DNA from: Microthrixaceae bacterium
GTDB taxonomy: Bacteria; Actinomycetota; Acidimicrobiia; Acidimicrobiales; DATDAH01
Reading direction: 5' to 3'
NCBI GenBank assembly: GCA_020637195.1
Contig: JACJWK010000012.1
Coordinates: 36,721-100,720 of the forward strand
DNA: 64,000 nucleotides
Shown: positions 33,635-43,354 of the stretch, in pieces
Layout: each line of letters begins with the position of its first letter
How positions within the stretch are numbered: the first letter of the stretch is position 1
Program-made: the position numbers and the translations under genes
Notes under the pieces: generated by a model
Database searches by the model: none
Told to the model about the DNA's origin: nothing
Seen by the model: the letters and a program-made list of their open reading frames with translations, nothing else

Positions 33635-33731
33635 GCGTCGGCGCGTCGGCGGGCGACCCGGGCCGGGTACCACCGCCACGACGGACCGCCGCCCGGCTCC
33701 GGCGTGGGCACCGATCGGCGAGGAGGGTCGC

Positions 33732-33737
33732 TACCGT
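33732..33737 (+). promoter_or_regulatory. -10 box of the SNF2 gene
   Basis: TACCGT is 10 nt before ATG 33748, without a ribosome binding site. Confidence 0.4.
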
Positions 33738-33747
33738 CGACCGGACG

Positions 33748-36606
33748 ATGGCACCCGCGTCCCTCGACGAGCTCGCCGGTCCCGGCGTCGCCGCCACCTT
33801 CGTGGCCGCCGACCCACCGCGTGACGGGTGGCTGGCCCTCTGGGCCTTCGATCCGGCGGTCCCGGGCGCCGCCGGCGACCGCGCCACCACCCGCCGCCTC
33901 GCCCCCGACACGGAGGTGGAGCTCGCCCTGCCGAGCGGGGCGGGGGTGCGCCGCCGCCGGGTCCGCGCTCGCCGGGTCCCGTTGGCCGACGTGGTCGGTG
34001 ACCTCGTCGAGCTGCGCGCCGGCGACCGCGCCGGGCGATCGCTGCCGGTGTGGGCCGCCGCCACCCGCCTCGCCGTCGAGCTCGTCGCCAGGGGCCGGTT
34101 GGAGCCCGGACGCAGCCCCACCGGGCACGACGCCTGGCGGCTGGGGCCGCTCGACCCCGACGACCGGCAGCGCCGCACCGAGCTGGCGCGGGCCCTTCCC
34201 CCCGAGGCCCACGCCGTGGCGCGGCCCGGTCGCGGCCCGGTGCGGATCCCCTCACCCGAGGGCTCGGCCCGCGCCTTCCTCGACGCCGTCGCCGACGTCC
34301 TGCCCCGCACGAGCGGCGCGCCGACGGCCGCCGGGCACGCGGCGTTCGCGGCCACCGCGCCAGTGGTCCTCGACGGCGTCGCGGCCGACTGGCTCGCCGG
34401 GCTCCGCCCGTCGGCGGGCGCGGCGGTCGTGGCGTTGCGCCTGGAGCCTCCGGCCACCGACGACGAGCCCTTCCGGGCGGTGGTCCAGCTCCAGAGCGCC
34501 GCCGACGCCGGCCTCGTGGTCGACGCCGAGGACCTGTGGCGCGCGCCGGAACCCGTGCTCGAGCGGTTCCCGGACGCCGAGCGCGACCTCCTCCTCGCCC
34601 TGCGCCGGGGCGCCCGCTCGTGGCCGCCGCTCGCGCGCCTGCTCGACGAGGCCCGACCCGGTGTGCTCGAGCTCGACGACGACGAGGCCGACGACCTGCT
34701 GGGCGCCACCGTCGACGACCTGGCGGCCGCCGGCGTCCAGGTGCTGTGGCCCCGGGAGCTGGTGGACGAGCTGCGCCTGCGCGCCGTCGCCACCCCGACG
34801 CCGAGCCCCGACGCCGTGGCGGACGCCGGCTTCTCGCTCGAGGACCTGCTGGAGCTGCGCTGGACCGCCGCCCTCGACGGCGAGGACCTGACCGCGGCCG
34901 AGCTGGCGCAGCTGGCCGAGGCCAAGCGCCCGGTGGTGCGTCTCCGGGGCCGCTGGGTGCGGGCCGACCCCGCGCAGCTCGGCCGGCTGCGCGACCGCCG
35001 CCGGCTCCGGGCCGGCGACGTGCTCGCCGCCGGGCTGGGGGGCGACCTGGTGGTCGACGGCGAGGCTCTCGACGTCGAGGTGCACGGCCCCCTGGCGGCC
35101 CTCACCGCCCGGCTGGCCGCCCTGGACCCGACGCGGGTGCTCCCGGCGCCGGCCGGCCTGGCCGCCGAGCTGCGTCCGTACCAGCACCGCGGGCTGGCCT
35201 GGCTGGCCGAGATGGCCGCCCTCGGGCTCGGCGGGATCCTCGCCGACGACATGGGCCTCGGCAAGACCGTCCAGCTCCTCGCGCTCCACCTGCACCGCCA
35301 TCCGCACCGGGGCCCGGGCCCGCCGGGCGACGAGCCGCGAGCCGGGCGCCCGACCCTCGTCGTGTGCCCGGCGTCGGTGCTGGCCAACTGGGAGCGCGAG
35401 GCCGCCCGCTTCGCCCCCGACATCCCCGTGCGCCGCTACCACGGCAGCGGGCGCAGCCTCGACGACCTCGCCCCCGACGAGCTCGTGGTGGCCACGTACG
35501 GGATGGTCCGCCGCGACACCGAGGCGCTGGCGGGCGTCGCCTGGGGCCTGGTCGCCGCCGACGAGGCCCAGGCGGTCAAGAACCCCCTCTCGCGGACGGC
35601 CAAGGCCCTGCGCCGCCTGCCCGCCGACGCCCGCTTCGCGCTCACGGGCACGCCCGTCGAGAACCGCCTCACCGAGCTGTGGGCGCTGCTCGACTGGACG
35701 ACCCCCGGGCTGCTGGGCCCGCTCGAGCCCTTCCGCCGCACGGTGGCGCTGCCCATCGAGCGCTACCGCGATCCCGACGCCACCGAGGCGCTGGCCCGCG
35801 TGACCCGGCCGTTCCTGCTGCGGCGGCGCAAGAGCGACCCCGCCATCGCGCCCGACCTGCCCCCCAAGACCGAGCTCGACCGGGTGGTGCCGCTGTCGGT
35901 GGAGCAGGCGTCGCTGTACACCGCGGTGACCGAGGAGGCGCTGGCCACGATCGCCGCGAGCGGGGGCATCGAGCGCCGCGGGCTCGTGCTCAAGCTGCTC
36001 ACCGCCCTGAAGCAGATCTGCAACCACCCGGCCCAGTACCTGCACCAGCCCGGCCCGCTCGACGGGCGCTCGGGCAAGCTCGACGCCGCGGTCGAGCTGC
36101 TCCAGATCGTCGCCGAGGAGGGCGCGGCGGCCCTCGTGTTCACCCAGTACGTCGAGATGGGCCGCCTGCTCGACCGCCACCTCGCCGAGCGCGGCCTGCG
36201 CACCTCGTTCCTCCACGGGTCGCTCGGCGTGCGCCGCCGCCAGGACCTGGTCGACCGCTTCCAGGACGGCGAGGCCGACGCCTTCGTGGTGTCGCTGAAG
36301 GCCGGGGGCACCGGGCTCAACCTCACCCGGGCGACCCACGTCGTGCACTACGACCGGTGGTGGAACCCGGCCGTCGAGGACCAGGCCAGCGACCGGGCCT
36401 GGCGGATCGGCCAGGACCAGCCGGTGACCGTCCACCGACTCGTCTGCGAGGGCACGGTGGAGGACCGCATCGCCGCGCTGCTCGAGGCCAAGCGGGCGCT
36501 GGCCGACGTCGTCGTGGGCAGCGGCGAGGGGTGGATCTCCGAGCTCGACGACGCCGCCCTCGCGGACCTCGTCCGACTGGGCGGCGACGCGGAGGCCCCC
36601 CGGTGA
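33748..36606 (+). CDS. SNF2-family DNA translocase/helicase
   Basis: A 952-residue protein. The first ~450 residues are a bacterial SNF2-associated region with no clear enzymatic motif. The ATPase core begins near residue 475 (LRPYQHRGLAWL), with Walker A DDMGLGKT near 500, a DEAQ box near 605, LTGTPVENRL, and helicase C motifs (VFTQYVEMGRLLDRHL; KAGGTGLNLTRATHV; DQASDRAWRIGQDQPVTVHRL). It uses ATP to move along DNA; its biological role in bacteria is poorly known. Its stop overlaps the SWIM gene start, and bacterial SNF2 and SWIM proteins are often paired. Confidence 0.94.
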   Translation: MAPASLDELAGPGVAATFVAADPPRDGWLALWAFDPAVPGAAGDRATTRRLAPDTEVELALPSGAGVRRRRVRARRVPLADVVGDLVELRAGDRAGRSLPVWAAATRLAVELVARGRLEPGRSPTGHDAWRLGPLDPDDRQRRTELARALPPEAHAVARPGRGPVRIPSPEGSARAFLDAVADVLPRTSGAPTAAGHAAFAATAPVVLDGVAADWLAGLRPSAGAAVVALRLEPPATDDEPFRAVVQLQSAADAGLVVDAEDLWRAPEPVLERFPDAERDLLLALRRGARSWPPLARLLDEARPGVLELDDDEADDLLGATVDDLAAAGVQVLWPRELVDELRLRAVATPTPSPDAVADAGFSLEDLLELRWTAALDGEDLTAAELAQLAEAKRPVVRLRGRWVRADPAQLGRLRDRRRLRAGDVLAAGLGGDLVVDGEALDVEVHGPLAALTARLAALDPTRVLPAPAGLAAELRPYQHRGLAWLAEMAALGLGGILADDMGLGKTVQLLALHLHRHPHRGPGPPGDEPRAGRPTLVVCPASVLANWEREAARFAPDIPVRRYHGSGRSLDDLAPDELVVATYGMVRRDTEALAGVAWGLVAADEAQAVKNPLSRTAKALRRLPADARFALTGTPVENRLTELWALLDWTTPGLLGPLEPFRRTVALPIERYRDPDATEALARVTRPFLLRRRKSDPAIAPDLPPKTELDRVVPLSVEQASLYTAVTEEALATIAASGGIERRGLVLKLLTALKQICNHPAQYLHQPGPLDGRSGKLDAAVELLQIVAEEGAAALVFTQYVEMGRLLDRHLAERGLRTSFLHGSLGVRRRQDLVDRFQDGEADAFVVSLKAGGTGLNLTRATHVVHYDRWWNPAVEDQASDRAWRIGQDQPVTVHRLVCEGTVEDRIAALLEAKRALADVVVGSGEGWISELDDAALADLVRLGGDAEAPR

Positions 36607-37829
36607 TGCCGCCCCGCCGGACCTTCGGCAACACGTGGTGGGGCGCCGCCTGGGTCGACGCCCTCGAGCACCGCGCCCGCCTCGACCCCAACCGCCTCCC
36701 CCGCGGTCGCACGTACGCGCGCCAGGACCGGGTCGAGCGCCTCGCCCTGGGACCGGGCGAGGTCACCGGCTTCGTCCACGGCAGCCGCGCGGTCCCCTAC
36801 CGCGTGCGCCTCGGGGTCCGGGTGTTCTCCGAGGACGAGTGGGAGCGGGTCCTCGGTGCCGTCGCCGCCAAGGCGGGCCACGCCGCCGCCCTCCTCGACG
36901 GCGAGCTCGAGCCCGGCGTCGTCGACGACGCCCGTGCCGCGGGCGTCGAGCTGCTGCCGGTGGCCGGCGACCTGACCTCGCGCTGCTCGTGCCCGGACTG
37001 GGCCAACCCGTGCAAGCACGTGGCGGCGCTGTGCTACCTCACCGCCGACCTCCTCGACGACGACCCGTTCGCCCTGCTCGCCCTGCGGGGTCGGGACCGC
37101 GAGGCCGTCCTGTCGGAGCTGCGGCGACGGCGGTCGGGCGCCGCCGGGCCGGCCGGCGCTCCGGAGGCGACCGGGGCCCCACGCCGGGGCGGGGGCGTCG
37201 ACACCGGCGACGAACCCGGGGTGCGGGCGCGGGACGCGTGGTCGTGGGTGCCCGCGCCGCCACCCCGGCCGCCGACGGTCCGCGCCGCTCCCGGACGGCC
37301 CGCGCCGTGGGCGACCGATCCCCCGGCGACGGCGCCGTTCACCGCGTCGGGCCTCCACGAGCTCGCGGTCGACGCCGCCGACCGCGCCTGGGCCCTCGCC
37401 CGGGGTGACGGGCACTCGGGGCTCGACCGGCCCGTCCAGGCCGATCTGGCCCGACGGGCCGACCAGGCCCTCGGCACGGCGCGCTGGGCGCCGCTGGTCG
37501 CGACGTCGGGCCGACCCGAGCGGGAGCTGCGCCGGCTGGCCGAGGCCTGGCGCCTCGGGGGTGCCGACGCGCTCGCCGCGATCGACGAACCACCGTGGCG
37601 GGCCGACCCCCTCGTGATGAGCGCGGCGCGCGACGCCGTCGGGGCCGCCCTCCGCCGCTACGGCGCCGTGGCGGTCCGGGAGAACCGGCTGACCATCCCC
37701 GCCATCGACGTGCAGCTCCGACTGGGCCGGGACGGGCGCTGGTGGCGGTTCGAGAAGCGGGCGGGACGCTGGGAGCTGGCGGCGCCGCCCGCGCTCGACG
37801 CCGACGACCTCATCCTCTCCCCCCTCTGA
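36606..37829 (+). CDS. SWIM zinc-finger protein
   Basis: A 407-residue protein; ATG 36606 overlaps the SNF2 stop by one base (TGATG; GTG 36603 is an alternative). The N-terminal MPPRRTFGNTWWGAAWVDALE is typical of SNF2-linked SWIM proteins. The SWIM motif CSCPDWANPCKHVAAL is near residues 127-142 with the CxC...CxH ligands. A Pro/Gly-rich middle and a C-terminal domain with aromatic-basic residues (GRWWRFEKRAGRW) follow. It probably binds DNA or the SNF2 partner. Convergent with the WYL genes, 29 nt apart. Confidence 0.88.
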   Translation: MPPRRTFGNTWWGAAWVDALEHRARLDPNRLPRGRTYARQDRVERLALGPGEVTGFVHGSRAVPYRVRLGVRVFSEDEWERVLGAVAAKAGHAAALLDGELEPGVVDDARAAGVELLPVAGDLTSRCSCPDWANPCKHVAALCYLTADLLDDDPFALLALRGRDREAVLSELRRRRSGAAGPAGAPEATGAPRRGGGVDTGDEPGVRARDAWSWVPAPPPRPPTVRAAPGRPAPWATDPPATAPFTASGLHELAVDAADRAWALARGDGHSGLDRPVQADLARRADQALGTARWAPLVATSGRPERELRRLAEAWRLGGADALAAIDEPPWRADPLVMSAARDAVGAALRRYGAVAVRENRLTIPAIDVQLRLGRDGRWWRFEKRAGRWELAAPPALDADDLILSPL

Positions 37830-37858
37830 TCGACGCGGAGCGTCACCGCGGGGCCGCG

Positions 37859-38794
37859 CTACGGGAGGTCGAGACGCGCCAGGAGGCGGCGGGCCGCGCG
37901 GGCGGGCAGGTCGGTCAGCTCGGCCGGCTCGAGGACGCGAGCGTCGGGCCCGGCGCGCAGCAGCAGGCGCTCGAGCCAGGTGGTGCCCACCACCTGGAGC
38001 AGGAGCTCGACGCCGCCGTCGTCGTGACGGGCCACCACCTCGGCGGGGTACACCTCCGCCGCCCACGCCGCCGACGCGGGCAGCGCCAGCCGCACCTCGC
38101 GGGCGGCGGCGGGCGCGACGAACGCGCGCGGCTCGTCCAGCACGACCGGACGGTCGAACCGCGCGCCCGTCGGGCGGACGTCCTGGACACGCGACACGCG
38201 GTACTTGCGCACCTCGTCGGCACGGTGGTCCCACGCGTCCAGGTACCAGGCCCCGGCCACCAGGGCGACGCGCAGCGGGTCGACGCGATGGTCGCCCACC
38301 TCGTCGCGCCACAGCGTGTAGTAGGTGAGCTCGACGGTCTCGGAGCGGTCGGCGGCGTCGCGGAGGGCGTCGCGCCACGGCGGCGCGTCCACCACCACCT
38401 CGACGTCGGCCCGGTCGATCCCGAGGGCGCCGGCCAGCGCATCGAGGGCCTCGTCCAGGGGCCCCACGTCGAACAGCCCGCTCGCCAGCAACGACTCCCC
38501 CGCCGCGAGCACGGCCAGGCCCTCGGCCCGGGAGAGCCGGTGGGGCGAGCGCACGAAGTGCGGCAGTCGCCCCGTCCCCACCTGGTCGCCGTCGACGAAC
38601 ACGTCGATGGCCCCCAGCGCGTCGTACGGCGGCACCCCGCACAGCGCCAGCAGCTGCAGCTCCCGTCGCATCCACTCGACGGTGCAGCCGAAGCGGGCGG
38701 CCAGCTCCGCCACCGACGCCGAGCCCTCCTGGTGGAGGTACGCCAGCACGGCCAGCACCCGGGGCAGGCGCTCGGCCACCGACGGCCGGGTCAC
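37859..38794 (-). CDS. pafC: WYL-domain regulator, PafC-like
   Basis: A 311-residue protein from GTG 38794, overlapping the preceding gene by GTGA. An N-terminal helix-turn-helix (SVAELAARFGCTVEWMRRELQLL) is followed by a WYL domain (LTYYTLWRDEVGDHRVDPLRVALVAGAWYLDAW) and a WCX tail. In mycobacteria PafB and PafC form a heterodimeric activator of the LexA-independent DNA-damage response. The tandem order B then C, lengths and N-terminal forms fit, but pafA (Pup ligase), usually next door, is not here. Confidence 0.75.
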   Translation of the reverse strand: MTRPSVAERLPRVLAVLAYLHQEGSASVAELAARFGCTVEWMRRELQLLALCGVPPYDALGAIDVFVDGDQVGTGRLPHFVRSPHRLSRAEGLAVLAAGESLLASGLFDVGPLDEALDALAGALGIDRADVEVVVDAPPWRDALRDAADRSETVELTYYTLWRDEVGDHRVDPLRVALVAGAWYLDAWDHRADEVRKYRVSRVQDVRPTGARFDRPVVLDEPRAFVAPAAAREVRLALPASAAWAAEVYPAEVVARHDDGGVELLLQVVGTTWLERLLLRAGPDARVLEPAELTDLPARAARRLLARLDLP

Positions 38795-39708
38795 GGGTCC
38801 CCCGCGATGGCCCGCAGCCAGTCCCGCACCTCGGCCCGAAGGTCCGGCGGCGCCAGCACGCGGGCGTGGTCGAGCATGCCCAGCAACCACGAGCGGAACG
38901 CGGGCCGGTTGGTGACGGCCAGCTCCACCACGACACCGCCGTCGTCGCGACGCTCGACCACGCGGGCACCCGGGTGCTCGGCCCGGACCTTGCGACCCAG
39001 GACCGCGTCGACCTCCACCAGCGCGGTCACCGGCTCGTCCCCACCCACCCGCTTCGGGTCGGTGGGGAAGGCCGCCGCGGCGTCGAAGCCCTCGGGCTCG
39101 GGGTGCGCGGCGGGTCCGACGTCGTGCACCCGCCCGGTGATGCGGTCGACCCGGAAGAAGCGCCAACCGCCGGCGTCGACGTACCAGCCGACCAGGTACC
39201 AGAAGCCCTCCCGCAGCAACAGCCCCCAGGCGTCCACCTCGCGGTCGCGCCCCCCGTGGGAGAAGCGCACCCGGCGGCCGTCGCCGCACGCCGCGAAGAG
39301 GGCGGGGAGGTGCTCCGGCGAGGGCAGGACGGCGAGACGGTCCTGCCCGTCGACGAGGCCGCCCAGCTTCCAGGCCGCCGACGTGGACCAGCTGCGCCCG
39401 TCGAAGGCCACCGCGGTGGCGGCCAGGTTCAGCGCCAGCTGGGCGTCGTCGGACAGCTCCAGCGGCGGCAGGTAGTACCGGTCGGGCGGGATCGAGTAGG
39501 CGTCGTCCTCCTCGACGACCGGGATGTCGGCGTCACGCAGGCTGGCGAGGTCGCGGAAGAAGGCCCGCTCGCCGCTGTCACCGGGTGGGTAGGCGGTGGT
39601 CGACTGGCCGCCGAGGGCGCCGCGGATCTCCACCTGGGTGAGCGGCCTCGGGCTGTCCAGCAGCAGGAACAGGAGATCGGAGAGTCGCTCGAGCCGGTCG
39701 GCGGCCAC
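38791..39708 (-). CDS. pafB: WYL-domain regulator, PafB-like
   Basis: A 305-residue protein. The N-terminus (RLERLSDLLFLLLDSPRPLTQVEIR) and the FFRDLASLRDADIPV segment match PafB. The WYL core is GLLLREGFWYLVGWYVDAGGWRFFRVDRI. Paired with the downstream PafC-like protein. It begins 3 nt after the gamma-glutamyltransferase gene ends, so the genes from 41 to 38 kb are probably read together. Regulation of DNA-damage genes is inferred from homology only. Confidence 0.75.
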   Translation of the reverse strand: MAADRLERLSDLLFLLLDSPRPLTQVEIRGALGGQSTTAYPPGDSGERAFFRDLASLRDADIPVVEEDDAYSIPPDRYYLPPLELSDDAQLALNLAATAVAFDGRSWSTSAAWKLGGLVDGQDRLAVLPSPEHLPALFAACGDGRRVRFSHGGRDREVDAWGLLLREGFWYLVGWYVDAGGWRFFRVDRITGRVHDVGPAAHPEPEGFDAAAAFPTDPKRVGGDEPVTALVEVDAVLGRKVRAEHPGARVVERRDDGGVVVELAVTNRPAFRSWLLGMLDHARVLAPPDLRAEVRDWLRAIAGDP

Positions 39709-39711
39709 CGG

Positions 39712-41193
39712 TCACCCCGCCGGGACCACGACGGCGTCGCCGCCGCGACGGGGGTCGCCGGCGGCGCGGCCCGCCCCGCCGGGCCCGGCCGGGACGACCG
39801 CGTGCGCCCCCCCGAAGTACAGGTTGCGCTCGCCCCACTCGTTGACCGGCCATCGGCGGCGCAGGGCGTCGACCGCCGCCGGTGCCCAGCCGGGCTCGAT
39901 CTGGACCTGCTCGCCGTCCCAGTGGAGCCGGGGGGCCTCGATCGCCTCCCGCACGTCGACGCCGTGGTCGACCACGGCGCTGACCACCTGCACGATGGTG
40001 GTGCGGATGCGCTTCGACCCGCCGCTGCCGACGACGAGGCGAGGGTCGCCGTCGTCGAGCACCATCGTGGGCGACATCATCGAGGCCACCCGCTGGCCCG
40101 CGGGAGCGGCGTGGAATCCGTGGGGGTGCAGGTCGTCCTCGCCGAGCATGTTGTTCAGCAGGATCCCGGTGCCCGGGACGAGGTGGCCGGAGGCTTCGCC
40201 GTTCGACGTGGTCATCGACGCCGCGTTGCCGTACCGGTCGGCCACGCTGACGTGGGTGGTGCCGCGACTGACCCGGGGACGGGGATCGACGTCACCCCCC
40301 GACCGCAGGCGGTCGGTCTCGACCATCGCCTCGGTGAGGGCGGCGGCGTGGTCGGGCGAACCCCGCTCGGGCAGCGTGCCGCCGTCCTCGAGCAGCCCGA
40401 GGGTCAGCGCGACCAGCGACCCGCCGAACGACGGCGCCGGGTTCGTCAGCACCCGGCGCCCCCGGTAGCCGAGGGCCAGCGGCTCGCGCTCGACCACCTG
40501 GTACGCGGCCAGGTCCTCCTCGGTGACGAGCCCGCCGCCGGCGGCCATGTCCGCGGCCAGGGCCTCGGCCTGCGCCCCCCGGTGGAACGTGTGGCCGGGA
40601 TCGTCGCCGAGCTGGGCCAGGAAGGCCGCGAGGTCGGGGTTGACCAGCCGCTCGCCGACCCGCAGCGGGTGCCCGTGGGGGGCGAACAGGGCGTGGGTGT
40701 CGGGCGCCCGCTCGAAGATCGGCCACAGCAGCGCCACCAGCGCCGCCGCCATCGGTGTGGCCACCACGCCGCCCGACGCCAGGCCGACCGCCGGCGCGAC
40801 CACGTCGGACAGCGGCCGGCAGCCGAGGCGCTCGTGCACGTGGAGGTAGCCGGCCAGGCACCCCGGCACCGCCACCGAGCCCCGCCCCACGTTGAACACC
40901 TGGTCCGAGCCGGGGAAGGCGATGGTGACGGGCTCGAAGTGGGGGGCCACCGCCGGCGCCGCGAGCCCACGACCGGGGGTGTCGACGAAGAAGTCGAACA
41001 CGGTGGCGTCGCCCGCCGCGGTGCGGGCGAGCAGGAAGCCGCCGCCGCCGAGGCTCGACAGCGTGGGCTCGGCCACCGCGGCGGCGAAGCCGGCGGCCAC
41101 GACCGCGTCGAACGCGTTGCCGCCCTGCTCGAGCAGCGTGGCGGCCGCCCGGCACACCTCGGGGTGGCCGCCCGCCACCAGCCCGACGCTCAC
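39712..41193 (-). CDS. ggt: Gamma-glutamyltransferase family Ntn-hydrolase
   Basis: A 493-residue protein. The N-terminal LEQGGNAFDAVVAAGFA and LSSLGGGGFLL match GGT. The catalytic Thr is probably Thr312 in RGTTHVSVADRYG, where the precursor is cleaved. SGGSKRIRTTIVQVV and LHWDGEQVQIEPG complete the family. It transfers or hydrolyses gamma-glutamyl groups of glutathione or similar thiols; actinobacteria use mycothiol, so the real substrate may differ. No signal peptide is seen, unlike many GGTs. The GTG start overlaps the ArsA-like stop by GTGA. Confidence 0.88.
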   Translation of the reverse strand: MSVGLVAGGHPEVCRAAATLLEQGGNAFDAVVAAGFAAAVAEPTLSSLGGGGFLLARTAAGDATVFDFFVDTPGRGLAAPAVAPHFEPVTIAFPGSDQVFNVGRGSVAVPGCLAGYLHVHERLGCRPLSDVVAPAVGLASGGVVATPMAAALVALLWPIFERAPDTHALFAPHGHPLRVGERLVNPDLAAFLAQLGDDPGHTFHRGAQAEALAADMAAGGGLVTEEDLAAYQVVEREPLALGYRGRRVLTNPAPSFGGSLVALTLGLLEDGGTLPERGSPDHAAALTEAMVETDRLRSGGDVDPRPRVSRGTTHVSVADRYGNAASMTTSNGEASGHLVPGTGILLNNMLGEDDLHPHGFHAAPAGQRVASMMSPTMVLDDGDPRLVVGSGGSKRIRTTIVQVVSAVVDHGVDVREAIEAPRLHWDGEQVQIEPGWAPAAVDALRRRWPVNEWGERNLYFGGAHAVVPAGPGGAGRAAGDPRRGGDAVVVPAG

Positions 41194-42377
41194 GTCCAGA
41201 GCCGCTCGCCGAGCTCGAGGAGGCCGGCCACGTCGTGCACGTCGGACTCGAGGTACGGCACGGCGGCGACGAGCCCCGGACGCTCGCCGAGCACCGCCGC
41301 CTCCTCGGCCTCGCGGGTGGCCACGACCCGGTAGTTGACGAAGCTCTCGCCCATCTCACGCAGGACGCGGGTCACCTGGCCCGCGTCGGTGAGGCCACCG
41401 ACGCCGTCGGCCACGACGCGCTCGGCCAGGTCGGCGCTCTCCCGGCAGACCTGCTCGGCGGTCGCGCCGGCGTCGGGATCGACGAAGAACGGCGGCAGCA
41501 CCTTGTTCAGCACCAGCGCACCGAGGTTCAGCTCGCGCTCGCTGAGCGCCTCGATGAAGAACTCGGCCTCGCGGGCCGGGGCGGTGTCGAGGGTGCTCAC
41601 CACGATGAACGTCGTGCTGCGATCGGCCAGGGTGCGCTCGATGCTGCGGGCCCGCTCGACGAACCCGTCGTACATCGTCTGGAACAGCAGGAAGAAGTCG
41701 GCGATGTCCTGGAGGAACTGCGAGCCGAGGATGCGATCGGCCATGGAGTAGAACGGCTTCGACGCGGTGCTGAGGATCCGAGAGCGGGCCGGCGCGGTGA
41801 GCCAGCGCAGCAGGCGGCTGCTGAAGAAGTCGGCCATGCGCTCGGGCGCCTCGAGGAAGTCGATGGCGTTGCGGGTGGGGGGCGTGTCCACGATGATCAG
41901 GTCGTAGCGCCCCGAGACGTGGATCTCGTAGAGCCGCTCCATGGCGATGTAGTCGTGGCTCTGGACGAACTTGCCCGTGATGTTCTGGTAGAGCGGGTTG
42001 GCGAGGATCGCCTCGCGGGTCTCCTCGTCCGGGGCGTACCGCTCGACCAGGTCGTCCCACGACGCCTTCATGTCGAGCATGGCCACCCACAGCTCGCCCC
42101 GCGGCTCGACCCCGGCCGCGGCGAACGCCTCGGCGGGGACCTGCGTCTCGACGTTGCCGAACTGCTCGAGCCCGAGCGCCGTGGCCAGACGACGGGCCGG
42201 GTCGACCGTCAAGACGAGCACCTTGCCGCCGAGGTGGACCGCGGCCATCGCGCCGGCCGCCGCGGCGGTGGTGGTCTTGCCCACCCCGCCCGAGCCGCAG
42301 GTGACCACGATCTCCCGGGTGGACAGCAGCTGCTCGAAGGTGGCGGGCGGGGGCAGCGGCGCGGGCTTCTTGGCCAT
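41190..42377 (-). CDS. Get3/ArsA-family ATPase (second gene of a pair)
   Basis: A 395-residue P-loop ATPase: CGSGGVGKTTTAAA (P-loop 28-35), LVLTVDPARRLATALGLEQ (the A-loop), LIIVDTPPTRNAIDF (Switch II) and VLNKVLP. It lacks arsenite-binding Cys triplets of classical ArsA, so a Get3-like or signalling role is more likely. With the upstream ATPase (2 nt away) it matches the paired Get3-like proteins of mycobacteria (Rv3679/Rv3680 type), linked there to stress resistance. Client protein unknown. Confidence 0.9.
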   Translation of the reverse strand: MAKKPAPLPPPATFEQLLSTREIVVTCGSGGVGKTTTAAAAGAMAAVHLGGKVLVLTVDPARRLATALGLEQFGNVETQVPAEAFAAAGVEPRGELWVAMLDMKASWDDLVERYAPDEETREAILANPLYQNITGKFVQSHDYIAMERLYEIHVSGRYDLIIVDTPPTRNAIDFLEAPERMADFFSSRLLRWLTAPARSRILSTASKPFYSMADRILGSQFLQDIADFFLLFQTMYDGFVERARSIERTLADRSTTFIVVSTLDTAPAREAEFFIEALSERELNLGALVLNKVLPPFFVDPDAGATAEQVCRESADLAERVVADGVGGLTDAGQVTRVLREMGESFVNYRVVATREAEEAAVLGERPGLVAAVPYLESDVHDVAGLLELGERLWT

Positions 42378-42379
42378 GG

Positions 42380-43345
42380 CTACGCCTCCAGGCCCAGCTC
42401 GGCGGCGAGCGCCTCGGCCACCTGGTGGGTGGCCCGGGAGCCGTGGGTGCGGGTGAACAGCTCGGGCAGGTACAGCAGGGGGATGTCGGCGGGCAGCTCG
42501 CGTCGCAACCGGTCGAGGTGCTCGGCGCGGGTCCGGCGCAGGGTGACCGCGAGGCGGGCGGCGTCGAACAGCGGCGAGGTCGGGTGACCGACGAGGGCGT
42601 CGAGGCGCTCGCGGGCGCCGGGCGCGGCGAGGGCCTCGAACACCTCCTCCTCGCCCCGTCCGAACAGCTCGGGCAGCACCCGGTTGACCGCCACCGCGGC
42701 GATGTCCACGCGCGTGTCGGCGCGGATGCGGTCGGCGAGCTCGAGCGTCTCGCTCACCGGCATCTCCTCGGGGGCCGAGACGATCACGGTCCCGGTCGTG
42801 GCCGCGTCGTCGAGGATCTCGCTCAACCACCCGGTCTGCTCGCGCACGAGCCCCACCTTCACCAGCTCGCCGATGGCCTGGGGCGCCGAGATCTGGGCCA
42901 CCACGTGGCCGCTGGCCGCGGCGTCGGCGATCACGAGGTCGTAGTGGCCCTCCTTCACCTCCCAGGCCACCTTCCCGACCGTGAGGATCTCCTTCACGCC
43001 CGGGGCGGCGTTGGCGACGAAGTCCAGCGTGCGGGCGAGGGGCCCGATCTTGGCGAGCAGCGGCACCTTGATCTGGAGGCGCAGGTACTCCTTCAGCGAC
43101 TCCTCGGTGTCCATCGACATCGCGAAGAGGCCCTGGTGGACCTCGATGGGGTCGAACGCGGTGGGCTCCGAGCCGAAGAAGTCGGCCAGGTTGCCCTTGG
43201 CGTCGAACTCGCAGACCAGGGTGCGCTTGCCCTGGCGCGCCGCGAGGACCCCGAGGGCCGAGGCGACGGTGGTCTTGCCGACGCCGCCCTTGCCGGTGAC
43301 GAACAGGAGCCGCCGGTCGAGCAGCGGCACCGCGGGGGCGGCCAC
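42380..43345 (-). CDS. Get3/ArsA-family ATPase (first gene of a pair)
   Basis: A 321-residue partner ATPase: VTGKGGVGKTTVASALG (P-loop 18-25), LVCEFDAKGNLADFFG, LVIADAAASGHV and the conserved HGSRATHQVAEALAAELG end. It is shorter than its neighbour. Gene order, first short then long, suits a heteromeric Get3-like pair. It starts 9 nt after the DUF3107 gene ends, so DUF3107 and the two ATPases are probably one operon. Confidence 0.9.
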   Translation of the reverse strand: MAAPAVPLLDRRLLFVTGKGGVGKTTVASALGVLAARQGKRTLVCEFDAKGNLADFFGSEPTAFDPIEVHQGLFAMSMDTEESLKEYLRLQIKVPLLAKIGPLARTLDFVANAAPGVKEILTVGKVAWEVKEGHYDLVIADAAASGHVVAQISAPQAIGELVKVGLVREQTGWLSEILDDAATTGTVIVSAPEEMPVSETLELADRIRADTRVDIAAVAVNRVLPELFGRGEEEVFEALAAPGARERLDALVGHPTSPLFDAARLAVTLRRTRAEHLDRLRRELPADIPLLYLPELFTRTHGSRATHQVAEALAAELGLEA

Positions 43346-43354
43346 GAGCGGGGC

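Noticed and set aside
34252..36435. Long reverse frame inside the SNF2 gene
   Set aside because: Shadow of a strongly supported helicase; composition typical of antisense high-GC frames.
41190..43345. ArsA pair as an arsenite efflux system
   Set aside because: No arsB/arsC/arsR nearby and the arsenic-binding Cys set of ArsA is not seen; a Get3-like pair fits better.
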